From positions 12,325,845 to 12,389,844 of the forward strand of contig CM030852.1 in assembly GCA_018105865.1 (NCBI GenBank): a stretch of DNA of 64,000 nucleotides. The letters run 5' to 3'. Of the stretch, positions 12,560 through 23,109 are shown in pieces. Made by a program: the position numbers and the translations under genes. The notes under the pieces are model-generated. The model did not search any database. It was not told where the DNA came from and saw only the letters and a list, made by a program, of their open reading frames with translations. The DNA is from Metaphire vulgaris (taxonomy: Eukaryota > Annelida > Clitellata > Crassiclitellata > Megascolecidae). Each line of letters starts with the position of its first letter. Within the stretch, counting starts at the first letter, position 1.

Positions 12560-14739
12560 TATAGTTAGTGTATTATCGATGCCATTGAATTATCATTATT
12601 GTTTAGAAAATTGCAAAAAAACAACAATAATTTTGGTTGAATTGTTGCAGAAATAAAATCCTCATCCTGAGTTCAGCACTTTTCGGCTTTTTAATACTCG
12701 TGTTCTGCTTTCAACTGGATTTTCAAAACAAGAAGGTAGCGGTTATACGCTATGTACTTGCAATTTTAGAGAAAATGCTTACTGAAATTCCTGCCAATCT
12801 GCAGGCTTGCCCATGGGACGGGACGTACCATGGTAATCCCATGGGACGAATCCCATGGGATGGGATTGGGCAGCACTGTTCCGTCCCATCCCATTGGACT
12901 CAGAAGGCAGTTTAAGCGTACTTTGAGCCAGATCTCGTCAGATGGCTCCCTCCGGCTTCTTCGGCCTTAATGACCGAGATTGGATAACGGTGCTGGAGTG
13001 ACATCTTGACTACCATTGATTACTGCAGATAAGGGACTCTCTCTATATATAATCTATTAGTCTGCGATTAATCGATTAGACGCGGCACAGGACTTGCAGT
13101 TAAAAGCGTGTGTTCCGAATGGAATTACTGTAACTGTGGCTGGCCGAGAAATAGGTTCGATACATCGGCGGAAAGTTAGGAGAGTGGTAACAACGTTGGA
13201 TGATGGAGCAGGAGGTCGCGGGTTCGAGTCCCGCAGGAGCCCTAAAGGTCGACACAACCTTTTTCGTGATGGTAAAATGAGTAGCAATGGCAACATTGCG
13301 AAGGTAACCATAGGATCGGCGGAATGATGACTGGCCACCGTCGGCTGATAAATGGCTTAGCCAACTATGATGGGCTGATGGTCATGAAGCCGGAGATCAG
13401 CACCGGCCCCCTACGGGCACAGCGCCTACGGATGAACTTTGCCTTTACCTTGCGCGTATAATGCATATGATATATATATATACATATATACATATAATAC
13501 ATATAATATAATGTATATTCGGACAGCTTATACGTATGATACGCATTATTATTCCAGTGGCCGTAACGTACGGTCGAATCTTGACTGTCACAGATTCACA
13601 CAGAATGACTCCGTGCGCACTGTCAATAGGAAAACTGTCAGAAATTCCCCCGATCAAGTCTTGTAGGTATCTGCTAGGAAGCGCAATTGAAACGATTGAT
13701 CAAACTTATCAAATACAATAATATTCAATATTTAACTGACAGTCCGATAGTTTTTATTTCTTCTATTACTTGTTGAGATAAACATGTTGTGTAAATAAAC
13801 TTTAAAACAAACATGCTTAATTTTTGCCAGGGTCCGATTTCGCTTTACTTCAGCATTTATTCCGGAACTAGGAGTATTCATGCAAATTATACAGCAGTAC
13901 GTTCCAACGATATGACTGTTGTCACGGCCTACTTCAATTTAGGAAGATTTCAAAAAGGAATACCTTCCAGCGTCTTTACTAACTCACTGTATAGACAATG
14001 GATGACAGTATTCGCCAGCATTGACAATCCGCTTGTCGCCTTCATAGACAACGACGACGATTTGAAATTCTTCACGTCCATACGAAGCGTTTTACCAGAA
14101 AATCTAACAAGGTTAATACGGGTAAACAGAAGTCAGCTGTGGTCTTTTGCAATCGAAACCCGAATTTCTGAAATATTCAAAACTCCAGGATATCCGAAGT
14201 ATGAACCAAACACCGTTCTGCCAGCTTATTCGTCAGCGATGCACGCTAAATACGAAGTCCTGCAGAGGGCAATTCGAGAAAATCCGTTTCGCACAAAATA
14301 TTTCTGCTGGTTGGACCTCGGTCTGTTCAGAGATCTGACTAATCCTAATTCATTTAAAAATCTCACATACATCAAACCAAAGAATTATTCAAGATTTCAT
14401 TTGGGACTGCCAAACAATTTCTTAAATAATTCCGTTGCCTATAATCAAATTCGCAGGAGAGATGAAACTAAATCTCCAAAGGATATCGTGTATGGGAATC
14501 ATGTCTGGCTGGGTGGAGGTTATTTTGTTGGTGAATGTAGTGTCCTCTATCGATTGACTCAAGAGTATCAGAATGCTACGATTACAATGTTGGCAAATAA
14601 CCTAATGAGTACCGATCAACAAGTCATCTATTCCATGTTCAATACAATGAACCCAAAGACAAAGATTCAAACGTATAGTGGAGATGGTCGCTACAATTAC
14701 TGGTTTCATTTGGCATATATATGCAGACAAAATTCATGA
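10226..14739 (+). CDS. HtrL/YibB-like type II membrane protein, copy A
   Basis: Proposed exons are 10226-10239 (MSSI plus two bases of R), 12651-12735 (signal anchor) and 13831-14739 (domain and stop), about 335 residues. Phases agree: phase 2 between exons 1 and 2, phase 0 between 2 and 3. The domain matches my memory of the HtrL/YibB family, known from the E. coli lipopolysaccharide-core locus and from many invertebrates. Its biochemical activity is unknown to me. Motifs are VVTAYFNLGR, AFIDNDDD, YCWLDLGLFRD, GGYFVGE and MSTDQQVIY. IDND and WLDLG could be acidic active-site motifs of a glycosyltransferase-like fold, which is inference. The anchor predicts a Golgi or ER lumenal domain. This copy has no frameshift in the three exons. 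Confidence 0.8.
10811..11062 (-). mobile_element. LINE 3'-end fragment
   Basis: The minus-strand frame contains FNGPRIWNTIPHEIKNL, SFKISIKSFL, the C-terminal motif of CR1-like pol. It lies in intron 1 of HtrL-like copy A. Confidence 0.75.
11534..11960. repeat. GGGTT-rich repeat with embedded hAT MITE fragment
   Basis: GGGTTGGGTTGGATTGGGTC units lie at 11534-11680 and 11885-11950. Between them is a hAT-type MITE with TTGGGACCCTATACTTAATG and the terminus GAGCCGCCACTG at about 11868. The phrase GATTGCAACCAGAGATGTCC occurs on both sides (11520 and 11797). Related MITEs lie at 21440, 22911 and 49456. Confidence 0.65.
11985..12210 (+). mobile_element. LINE C-terminal tail remnant
   Basis: KLQMFGHISRMLEKRIPI and, in a shifted frame, a GIRSRRSRRRSFDD segment and an RKLEKDHL end match the tail region of non-LTR pol proteins. 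Several frame breaks are present. Confidence 0.6.
12508..12559. repeat. (AAT)n microsatellite, shared by the blocks
   Basis: It lies upstream of the anchor exon and has counterparts at 19614-19680 (block B) and 54840-54890 (block C). Confidence 0.9.
12651..12735 (+). CDS. HtrL-like copy A, membrane-anchor exon
   Basis: The acceptor is TTGTTGCAG and the donor is AAG|GTAGCG. The exon encodes NKILILSSALFGFLILVFCF then QLDFQNKK: a basic start followed by about 18 hydrophobic residues, a signal anchor. Exons at 19769 and 55290 are clear homologues. Confidence 0.8.
12736..13610. other. Intron of HtrL-like copy A
   Basis: 12808-12900 holds overlapping CCCATGGGA palindromes. A SINE lies at 13165-13300. 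Nothing else in it looks coding. Confidence 0.6.
13165..13300 (+). repeat. tRNA-derived SINE, copy 2
   Basis: A box TTAGGAGAGTGGTAACA and B box GGTCGCGGGTTCGAGTCCC, then CAGGAGCCCTAAAGGTCGAC and GAGTAGCAATGGCAAC. It is the best preserved of three copies. The 5' part does not fold as a standard acceptor stem. Confidence 0.8.
13613..13735 (+). other. Conserved element between anchor and domain exons (optional exon?)
   Basis: CGATCAAGTCTTGTAGGTAT and the following 50 bases are conserved in blocks A, B (about 21722) and C (57076-57096 plus 58833 onward). In one frame it reads IPPIKSCRYLLGSAIETIDQ. TGTAG|GTATCT could be a donor, but it would leave phase 2, while the next exon starts in phase 0. 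The anchor exon joins the domain exon in frame without it. It may be an alternative exon, a former exon or a regulatory element. Confidence 0.45.
13831..14739 (+). CDS. HtrL-like copy A, domain exon
   Basis: The acceptor is TTTTTGCCAG. The frame is open for 302 codons to TGA. It reads VVTAYFNLGRFQKG, the FIDNDDD acidic patch, YCWLDLGLFRDL, GGYFVGE and STDQQVIY in order. The end (CRQNS) differs from the SKIDP end of copies B and C. ATG at 13813 lies in the intron and is not the start. Confidence 0.88.
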   Translation, partial: GPISLYFSIYSGTRSIHANYTAVRSNDMTVVTAYFNLGRFQKGIPSSVFTNSLYRQWMTVFASIDNPLVAFIDNDDDLKFFTSIRSVLPENLTRLIRVNRSQLWSFAIETRISEIFKTPGYPKYEPNTVLPAYSSAMHAKYEVLQRAIRENPFRTKYFCWLDLGLFRDLTNPNSFKNLTYIKPKNYSRFHLGLPNNFLNNSVAYNQIRRRDETKSPKDIVYGNHVWLGGGYFVGECSVLYRLTQEYQNATITMLANNLMSTDQQVIYSMFNTMNPKTKIQTYSGDGRYNYWFHLAYICRQNS

Positions 14740-15461
14740 TCTAGGGCTCTATGCCTATATTATGCCGTAGGCTACTATTCGTTAGCATATTGATTAATAA
14801 TATTGAAAGCAAAGTAATTAGTTTAGAAATATTAGAAAAGCTTATATGAATATCAATATTCTTATATGCATTTTACATCATATGATGTTTTCCATATTTC
14901 TATTAAATTGTCTTTCTGGATTGTTATTCGTTTCACTCAAGATATAGGCCATATTCTCATTGCATCTGTACAGTATTTCCAGCGTGTTCTACTCGTTTCA
15001 AATTAGGTGTCATCTTACGAACATTACACTGGTCAAGAATGGTTTTCTTCTCTTTGCAGTTTCTGGTGTGTCATATACAGTGTAGATTTCGTCATGGTGA
15101 TCACGGGAATATATTTCGAAATTTTCCTATCACGTAAAGTTTTTGATAAACAGCCGATTTTGAAATTAAAATATTATCAAAATTTTCAATTCGGGTTTTT
15201 TGACATTTATGAGTATTTGGTTTAGCTGCATGGCATTAGTTTATGATCTTGCTGGGCAAGAATCTTATGTTACAGCCATAACAGATGCAATTTGACAGCC
15301 ATAACAGATGCAATTTACACTGCGAGTTCACTTACTGTAACTACATGGATTTTATAAATATGGATTTTATAAATTATTATGATTATGATTAATCATGCCC
15401 AGACGTGCTGAGAACTGTCGTCAAGAATACATGCATTGTATGACATTTTGCTATGGACACG

Positions 15462-15465
<4 letters not shown>
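14740..15465. other. 3' flank of HtrL-like copy A, shared with B and C
   Basis: A segment near 15000-15130 (GTGTCATCTTACGAACATTA, ACACTGGTCAAGAATGG) matches 24361-24490 and 60527-60660. It could be 3' UTR. Short open frames here are not convincing genes. Confidence 0.6.

Positions 15466-15521
<56 letters not shown>
15466..15521. repeat. (TA)n microsatellite at end of block A
   Basis: Matching (TA)n tracts end the 3' flanks of block B (24727) and block C (60904). Confidence 0.9.
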
Positions 15522-15526
<5 letters not shown>

Positions 15527-15541
15527 AAGCAGCACTAAGTG

Positions 15542-16240
15542 GCACTAAGATGTCTTTCAGTCCAAACACAATTGTTTATGTCTTATTAGTGAACTTTGAA
15601 AACCCAAAAACAATAGTGTTTGGACAGAAAGTCAGTGGCGTAAACCTGGCGTCAACATTGGGGGGATAGAATAACTTTTAAAAAGTTGACCCTCAGAAAT
15701 ATAACCCCCTCCATTATGGGGGATATTGCATATCATGGTGGGGACTTTAAATCGCCCAAGAAATACGTTAAGACGTTAAGGAGGGGTCGTCGATAAAGTC
15801 AGAACCTCTTTCGTCTTCGAAAAAGTCTTAACAAGCAAAAAAAGGTCATCCTAATATTCTGATATTGATATTTTTTCTATTTTTCTCTCTCGAAATACCC
15901 TGACAAGCAAAAATGGTCATCGTCATCCGAAATGAGTGAATGCGGATTTGGCGTAATTCTGGCTGGCATCGACATCATGGGAGAGGATAGAATTTTTTAA
16001 CATATAGCGCAAAACATTCAGGGGATGATTAATACTCTGTTCCCCGCCAACTAATTATTGGGGGGACCGTCCCCCGCCGCACCCCCGTGTTTTACGCCCC
16101 TGCAGAAAGATATTGGAAGGATGATCAAAGTGGACGGTTTCGAATTAGAAAACGTGGGCAATATTCACTACCTTGGAAGCAACATGACACATGGTCTGGA
16201 CTGCAAGAAAGAGGTAGCAAATAATGCGAAGATCATATAG
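15542..16240 (+). mobile_element. LINE fragment split by a hAT MITE
   Basis: Before the MITE the frame reads ENPKTIVFGQK. After it comes DIGRMIKVDGFELENVGN, then IHYLGSNMT and DCKKEV. Skipping the 15633-16102 insertion and one target copy joins them into one reverse-transcriptase C-terminal segment. The insertion is therefore younger than the LINE. Confidence 0.75.
15633..16102. mobile_element. Non-autonomous hAT element (470 bp)
   Basis: The ends are CAGTGGCGTAAAC and GTTTTACGCCCCTG. The flanking target duplication is CAGAAAGT/CAGAAAGA (8 bp, one mismatch). Two copies of the GACAAGC..GGTCATC motif lie inside (about 15830 and 15901). Confidence 0.85.
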
Positions 16241-16373
16241 CCTAATCTTGTTTTTAAAGCTACGCTTTTAACGGTTTGGTCACGTTATTAGCGGATTATT
16301 GTATGAACGGAAGATATCAACGCCTGCAATATTATATCATTTGTCCTTATCCCCATTTAACAGCTAAAGTGAG

Positions 16374-16679
16374 CAGTGGCGGTTCCACAATGTTGATGAC
16401 TGGAGATGCATCCCCTACCGGGGATCCGGATGACCTTTTTGCCTGTCAACCTATTTTCCGGTGAGTTTTTTTTTAATTTAGCGAAAAATACTGCGAATTA
16501 CCTTCTTTGTTTTAGCTTGTCGAACTTTTCTGCAAGGTTTATTAACATTTAGTGGGCAAACAATGACCTTTTTCTCTTTTTTCTTTTGTTTTTTCTTCTT
16601 CGCTTTGCATCCCCAACACCAACTTTCTATAAAAAGATTTTCATCCCCTCCCCACCATGAATTCCTGGAACCGCCACTG
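16374..16679. mobile_element. Non-autonomous hAT element (306 bp)
   Basis: Terminal repeats are CAGTGGCGGTTCC and GGAACCGCCACTG, flanked by a perfect 8-bp duplication AAAGTGAG. The shared motif is at 16429-16450. Confidence 0.92.
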
Positions 16680-17210
16680 AAAGTGAGGTTATTACGAAGC
16701 GTACAATTAGGCTTATATTTCGGCTGCATGTTCATAAGTATGAAATCGGTAAAAAGGTAATGATTAAATGAATACAAGTCATGGCCAATAGAGCCGTATG
16801 CTGTAAGCACCAGCTCTCATCGTTACTGTACGCAACGATTCAGATTTATCCGGCGGTGTACACTATATGTCCTGACCTATATGTACGCCGGTGCGAGCTT
16901 AGATTGAGGGTAGGGTCGCGCAGTAGCAAGCGCACAACACCGTACGCCATTTTGTCCGGCCCAGGAAAATCTCACCAGAAACGTGCAGTTGTTCGAATAA
17001 ATTGTCGGAAAGACGATTCACATCGATCAGGTGGCCACCGTTGTTCAATTGAGACACCGACCCAGAAAAACCGCCACTAACCCACCCAAAAACAACCGTT
17101 TCGATGACAGGTGCGCGGAATTGTGTAATTCTTGTGTGATACTTTGTAATGTGTTCACGCAGTTCTTATAGGACGAGTTACTACAATAATCAGTACATGT
17201 ACGTTGTAAT
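16680..17210. other. Unassigned stretch before block B
   Basis: No recognisable gene or repeat family. Codon-like stretches at 16781-17080 lack supporting motifs or clear splice sites. Confidence 0.4.
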
Positions 17211-17373
<163 letters not shown>

Positions 17374-18225
17374 CAGCCAGTGGCTTCGGCGCATGCGCAG
17401 CTGCGATTTCAAATGCAATAGTTTTCATTTTCATCAGATACCGCCAGAAATCGATCTGTCTAACATGTTCTTGATTGTAAGACCAATTAAAGAATGGGCA
17501 ACGGGCGTTAAAGCATCCATTGCAAATATAGGGGCCTACGATTTATCTGCACTAGGGCATTGATCTAGGCCAATCAAATTGATTATACCATCAAATATTA
17601 ATCAGCAGTATGAAACGTGGCTTTTTGTAGTTGACGAGTAGGCCTATCTGTGTTAGGACTTGATCAAAGTGTGATGCTTTCTTGCATTTGCTAAAGACAC
17701 GCTTAAAGTGAACAGCAAGAAGAAGAAATTATTTAATATGAGTTTTTTAAGGTAAGCCTATGGCTCTTTCTTCTAAAAAGCCGTTATATTAAAATATTAG
17801 TAGCTACTGGCTTAACTCTTTGGCAGACATGTTGTTTACGCAAAATTTACCCTTCAACTGTTTCAATTTGTAAAAAAACAAATATCTTCAAAACATCGAC
17901 AAAGTTTTTGTTTCAAATGAAAGACTTTTTGACCACCTAAAAGAATATCACAAGAAAGTTAACATTTTCAATGACACTCTTCATATTTTACTAGAAAGAT
18001 GCTCGCTTCGCTCGCAGTGCAAGATAATACTAATCCAATACCTATACCTAATACCCAATCATTGAATTCATGCTGAACAACGTTTCAATGATCGCCACCT
18101 AGCCAAGCTCTGCGCCACGTAATAATTAGGCCTATGTACGTTAAAATCACGCAACTGTGACCATTTGTGACGCTGTACACGTATTTTTTGTGTACGTTAA
18201 AATGTACGTTGCAACTACCTCAGGC

Positions 18226-18535
18226 TGCGAACAATTGTTACCAATAGCAACGTCGTCGCACGCCCAGCCCTCTGACGCTGCAATGACTCGACTAAACCGG
18301 TTCTACGAACAATTGTTACCAATAGCAACGTCGTCTTCGAACATCGTCCACCAACGCATCGCGAAGTAAGGACTAAACCGTCTACCAATAGTCAACGCTC
18401 GCCCACCAACGCATCGCGACGTAAGGACTAAACGGTCTAAACCGTCTACCAATAGTCAACGCTCGCCCACCAACGCATCGCGGCGTAAGGACTAAACGGT
18501 CTAAACCGTCTACCAATAGTCAACCAATCAGAACG
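18226..18535. repeat. Tandem repeats with CAATAG core
   Basis: A GAACAATTGTTACCAATAGC unit occurs twice (18228, 18307). A roughly 63-bp unit beginning CTACCAATAGTCAACGCTCG follows, repeated about three times, each with ACGCATCGCG and GGACTAAACGG. Confidence 0.8.
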
Positions 18536-18774
18536 CTTGAAGGTAACAGACAGAGAGACATACAGATAAGGATTTTAATATTATAGATGACTCATAAATG
18601 ATAAGATATTACATGGTAAAAAATAAAATATTAATATTCGATTTTGAAGTTCATACCAAATTTTGTCAGCAACAAGACATATAAGCAAACATATCTGAAA
18701 CATGTATCCCCATGTAAAATATTTTTCAATTATGTATATATTTTGACGTCAAAATTGATTAGATCACTTAGTCC

Positions 18775-19234
18775 AAGTCCCACCGAGGAAGTATTCCTCT
18801 TTTGATGGTTGCTTTCATTGCCAACAGGTTGTGGTCCATGTCAGCGTTTGCTCTTGGGTATGAGTGGAAGTTCTTCACACTGTTTTGATATTTTTCTCTT
18901 ACCATGATGTAGTCTAAATGGTATCGCTTCCCATTTCCAGGTGTCCTCCATGTGTATCTTCTTCTTATCGTGCTTGAACCATATGTTGGTCACTATGAGC
19001 TTCTGCCTGTTGCAAAGTTATTATATTAGTTTTGTTCCTCTATCGTTTTCGATACCAAAGCCAAAGTGTTTCCCACACACTTTTCTCGCCTTCCTTTTCC
19101 TGATACAGCGATCCAGTCTCCCATCATAAGCAAGTAGCTTATTTTTTACATTTCCAGTTATGTTCTCCAGTGTATCGTTTATGTTTTCCACTTCTTTATC
19201 TGGATAGTCAGTTGTTGGCATGAAGACCTGTACG
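18775..19234 (-). mobile_element. LINE endonuclease-domain fragment
   Basis: On the minus strand VQVFMPTTDYPDKEVENIND matches the QVY.PT.D segment of LINE AP-type endonucleases. GFGIENDRG, HYLDYIMV-like and SVKNFHSYPRANAD-like segments follow further on in broken frames. It is truncated on its 5' side by the hAT insertion at 19235. Confidence 0.7.
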
Positions 19235-19469
19235 CTGGACCGCCGAAAGGGGATCAGGGGGGGGGGGGGCAACTGCACAGGGGCCCGGCGGTCTGGGTGG
19301 CCAGACTCATGGTAAATACGTATAATTAACAATAATATGAATAATAACACTAAAGTAGAGGGGGCCCGGCGAGCAAAAAGGGGTCCGGCGTGAAAAGGTT
19401 GACAAGCAAAAAAGGTCGTCAACAAATTGTATTCTGCACAGGGGCCCGGAATTTCTCTCGGCGGGCCTG
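19235..19469. mobile_element. Non-autonomous hAT element (235 bp)
   Basis: The ends are CTGGACCGCCG and CGGCGGGCCTG. The 8-bp flanking duplication CCTGTACG is perfect. The shared motif is at 19398-19421. It is the same family as 30009-30236, 41355-41668 and 54946-55233. Confidence 0.88.
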
Positions 19470-19613
19470 CCTGTACGTTAAAAATCGACTCTGTGATGTT
19501 ATTCATGAGGAACTTAAAGACTCACTGGTTGAACATCTCCTACAAGTGATGTTTATTAAAAGCGTCCTTGACTTTGGCCTTCGCCATGCCCACTGCGCTA
19601 TAAGAATTGTTTC

Positions 19614-19680
<67 letters not shown>
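19614..19680. repeat. (AAT)n microsatellite, block B
   Basis: Counterpart of the tract at 12508 in block A. Confidence 0.9.
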
Positions 19681-19683
<3 letters not shown>

Positions 19684-20299
19684 GTTAGTACATTATTGCT
19701 GCAATTGAATGTATCACTATTGTTTAGAAAGGTGCAACAGCACAGTAATTTTGGTTGCATTGTTGCAGGAATAAATACCTACTGCTGAGTTCAGCACTTC
19801 TCGGCCTGTTAATGCTCATCTATGTATGCTTTCAACTGGATTTCCTAAGCAAGAAGGTAGCGGTTATACGATATAAACTTGCAATAATTTTAGCCAATGC
19901 TTACTGAAATTATTGCCAATTTAGACAATTGAAGACAGTTAACCCCTTAACCGGGGATCCCGGATATCCATTTTACATTGAGTTACAGTTAAATACACGG
20001 TTAAGGGGTTAACCAGCCAGTCATTCAATGTATCAGTATTTCGATATGCAGGTCCGGCTCGTGGATTTGGCCGCCTCTATTAAAGTTTACGAATTTACGA
20101 TGCAATTCTGGAATTATAAACAACGAATTACGTAACCAGAGCAATAATAACATAAATGTAAACTCTTATAAAAGTTTATCACACATTGTGTATATAGGCC
20201 TACGCCGCGAACATGACAGATCGAAAAAAGCAGAATTGAAAATGGCAATATTCAAATGGTAATATACAAACATACCATACAAGGCACTCTACACTCAAA

Positions 20300-20450
20300 T
20301 AAAAGAAAATAAAGGAAGAGGTTAGATCCGGGAAAAGTGGATGGACAACATCAGAGAAGATATGAAGATGAAAGGATTTTCAATCGTAGAAGGAAGACGA
20401 TTAACAGAAGATAGAACTTCTTGGAAACATTATGTGTCTAGCTATTGCCG
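20300..20450 (+). mobile_element. LINE C-terminal tail
   Basis: IREKWMDNIREDMKMKGF, then RRLTEDRTSWKHYV is the terminal motif of non-LTR pol. An in-frame stop precedes it. GAA/GAT repeats start 30 bases later. Confidence 0.75.
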
Positions 20451-20476
20451 CTAATGAGTTGACAGAGAGCAAAAAT

Positions 20477-20539
20477 GAAGAAGAAGAAGAAGATGCTGAT
20501 GCTAATGATGATGATGATGATGATGATGAAGATGATGAA

Positions 20540-20586
<47 letters not shown>
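20477..20586. repeat. (GAA)n/(GAT)n microsatellite
   Basis: The triplet run follows a LINE tail, as at 7340 and next to the tail at 34940. Confidence 0.9.
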
Positions 20587-20587
<1 letters not shown>

Positions 20588-20829
20588 TATACAAACAGAA
20601 GTATCAACACAGTGAAATAATCCCACAATTAAGAGCATTAGACCCTATGTCCTTTTTCGTCGACGCTTTAGCTGAATAATAAGTTTGTTGATATTTTCAT
20701 CTTGATACAATTTCAAATAATTATTGATGCTACAATTTCGACAAATAGAAAGGCAAAGGATTTTGCTGTCCTAGGCAATTTTGACTTAAACTGTGATACA
20801 TTAGGGCGCAGTGAGTCAGCTAATCATTC

Positions 20830-21348
20830 ATGCTGTTACAATCTGCCCAATGAATTAAGTTGGTTCAAGTTATCTAGAAACATTTGCTTTAAAATCTGTC
20901 TTCAAGACTACAAAACACTTTATTACAAGCAGGGTGCGATTTGTGACCTGGAGCAGTGGGGAGATATGTAGAGCTTGGAGGATGTAGTTGTTGGGAAATG
21001 TAGCAGTGGGGGATGTAGTGGTGGGGGATGTAGCAGTAGAGGGATGCAGTTTGGCAGTGGGGGGAGATTCCCCCCTCCCTCCGCAAATCGCGCCCTGATT
21101 ACAAGAAACCTAGTTACCTTCTTTCTAAACTTTCTGTGCAAACAAGCAAATACTCGACCAGATCTTCGTCTGCAATAGTTCTCTCCCTCTCCCTCTCCCA
21201 TACTCGGACAGTTCTTGGTTCTCGTGCCTTTCTGTGGCCGCCCCCAAACTCTGGAACGCTTTGCCTCAACATGTCCACATTGCAAATTCATTACAAATTT
21301 TTAGAAAAAGATTAAAACCCCATCTTTTTGACCTGGCCTATCCACCAT
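20830..21348 (+). mobile_element. CR1-like LINE 3' end split by a MITE
   Basis: ICFKICLQDYKTLYYK before the MITE joins KPSYLLSKLS after it. Then come SVAAPKLWNALP and FRKRLKPHLFDLAYPP. This is the common C-terminus of CR1-like elements. Confidence 0.75.
20930..21097. mobile_element. hAT MITE (168 bp), CAGGGTGCGATTTG family
   Basis: The terminal repeats are CAGGGTGCGATTTG and CAAATCGCGCCCTG. The flanking 8-bp duplication ATTACAAG is perfect. The interior is rich in GGATGTAG repeats. Sister copies are at 24976-25149 and 52445-52623. Confidence 0.93.
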
Positions 21349-21429
21349 AGACTGTCACCCGTCTGCCTGGCCGGATACCCTGGATTTGACCTGGATCTTT
21401 AATTATTTGGATTTGGTGTGCCGTCGGTT

Positions 21430-21590
21430 GCCTGGCTCTAAGATTTGGCAAGTGGGGGCCGTTGGGGGCAATTTAATCCTGGACCATTTTTGTTTAATGT
21501 TTGGATTTTAGGGTCCCAACTGGGGGCAGGCTCTCAATAGGGGGGGGCACGGGCCCCCCTGGCCCCCCGGTGGAGCCGCCACTGGTCGGT
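21430..21590. mobile_element. hAT MITE fragment, GAGCCGCCACTG family
   Basis: It contains TTGGCAAGTGGGGGCCGTTGG, GGGTCCCAACTGGG and the terminus GGAGCCGCCACTG. It is in the opposite sense to the fragment at 11690. Confidence 0.65.
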
Positions 21591-21847
21591 TGATGCTCGT
21601 GTGGATTATGAAATGGCGCTATAGAAGTTTAAGATTAGATTAGATTTGCGCTTGCATTGTGAAACTAATTATTGCCACGGATGCGCATATAATATTACAC
21701 CTTGTGCAATATAAATAGGAAGAACTGCCAGAAATTCCAACGATCAAGTCTTGTAGGTATCTGCTAAGAAACGCAATTGAACCGATTGATCAAGCTTATC
21801 AGAGAAAATTAGATATTTAACTGACCTGTCCATTTTTGTTTATTCTA

Positions 21848-23109
21848 CAGTACTGTTCAAAAAATTGTGAACACACGTGGATTTCGAAGAAAACGTATAT
21901 TTTCTACTGTATTTTTTCATTAATGATACTATTCTACGATTGATGTACAGAAGGCTATAGGTAGGCAAAAACAGTTGACCATTTTTCGTGGCATTTCGAA
22001 CGCTCTAGAATACAATTGAGACTTAATATACTGATTATTCTAGTACGGTTTGATGCAATGAAGATGGGGACACAATAAAATGTGGATAAAATTCGTTTCA
22101 TCACTCTTTTGGATTTTTGCATATCTGTAGCCGACTGTAGCAATAGTCCTTTTACAGTCTAATGTCAAACAGAGTATCAATTTTAAGATATGTTTCTAGT
22201 CTATAAAATATGTGATACAAGAAACCAGCTATCTTAAGACCCCTCTTATCTCTCGATCGACTTTGTAGACATTTGACAGAGAATAGATTTATGAAATACT
22301 TTATAATGTCGATTGAAATAGTTGACCATTTTTCATGGCATTTCGAACGCTGTAGAATAAAATTGAGACATAATATACTGATTACTCTAGTACGGTTTGA
22401 TGCAATGTAGATGGATACACAAAAATGTGGATATCAATCGTTTCTTCACTCCTCTGAATTTTTCATATCTATAGCTTACTGCAGCATTTCAAATTTTAGA
22501 TTTCGTCCTTCTGCAAGCCAATGTCAAACAGGGTTTCATTTTTATACTAGTTTTTTTGTAAAACCTGTGATACAAGAGACTAGCGATCTTAAGACCCCTC
22601 TTATCTCTCGATCGACTTTGTAACCATTTGACTGAGAATTGTTTTCTGGAAGACTTTGTATAGGGTCGTTTGACATAGCTCACTGATTTTCGTGGCATTT
22701 GGAACGCCCTAGTATAAACCTGAGGCAGAATATATTGACTGTTCTAGTATGGTTTGATGCAATGAAGATTGAGACACAAGAAAATGTGGATAAAATTCGT
22801 TTCAACGCTCTTCTGAATTTTTGCATATCTTTAGCCTTTTGTACATCAATCGCAAAATAAATTAATGAAAAATATGATTAATGTTTTAAAAAGCCTTAAA
22901 CTCAGTATTGGTGTTCTTGTGCCCCTTGTGACTGTCTGCCCTCCCAGTGGCTCCCCAGTTGGGACCCTATACTTAATGCTACATACATTAAACAACAAAT
23001 GGTTTGATTTTCCCCAACGACCCCACTTGCCAAATCCTAGAGCCGCCACTGCTTAAACTCTGTTTTGCTTCGAAATCCACGTGTGTTCGCAATTTTTTGA
23101 CCAGTACTG
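21848..23109. mobile_element. TA-flanked transposon with internal repeats (1.26 kb)
   Basis: The ends CAGTACTGTTCAAAAAATTG and CAATTTTTTGACCAGTACTG are inverted repeats that extend inward through CACACGTGGATTTCGAAG. They are flanked by TA, as in Tc1/mariner-type insertions. Three internal units of about 347 bases (near 21975, 22321 and 22673) share GTACGGTTTGATGCAATG-like phrases. No transposase is visible. A GAGCCGCCACTG-family hAT MITE (about 22911-23052) is nested in it. Block A lacks this element at the matching place, so it inserted after the duplication. Confidence 0.85.

Larger units (their letters stand above)
9825..15465 (+). repeat. Segmental duplication, block A (HtrL-like gene)
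   Basis: The block starts near GCATGCGCAGTAGCGATTTC and shares ordered homology with blocks B (about 17388-24975) and C (about 49395-61100). The homology covers the upstream region, exon 1, an (AAT)n intron, the anchor exon, a conserved element, the domain exon and about 700 bases of 3' flank ending at (TA)n. Different transposons sit in each copy and account for most of the length differences. Confidence 0.85.

Noticed and set aside
13168..13245. Functional tRNA genes at the B-box sequences (9010, 13205, 44970)
   Set aside because: Acceptor stems do not pair and the copies share a non-tRNA body, so they are SINEs.
13536..13721. Open frame starting MIRIIIPVAV as a separate small gene
   Set aside because: Its conserved part is the element shared by the three HtrL blocks. 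The start region is not conserved.
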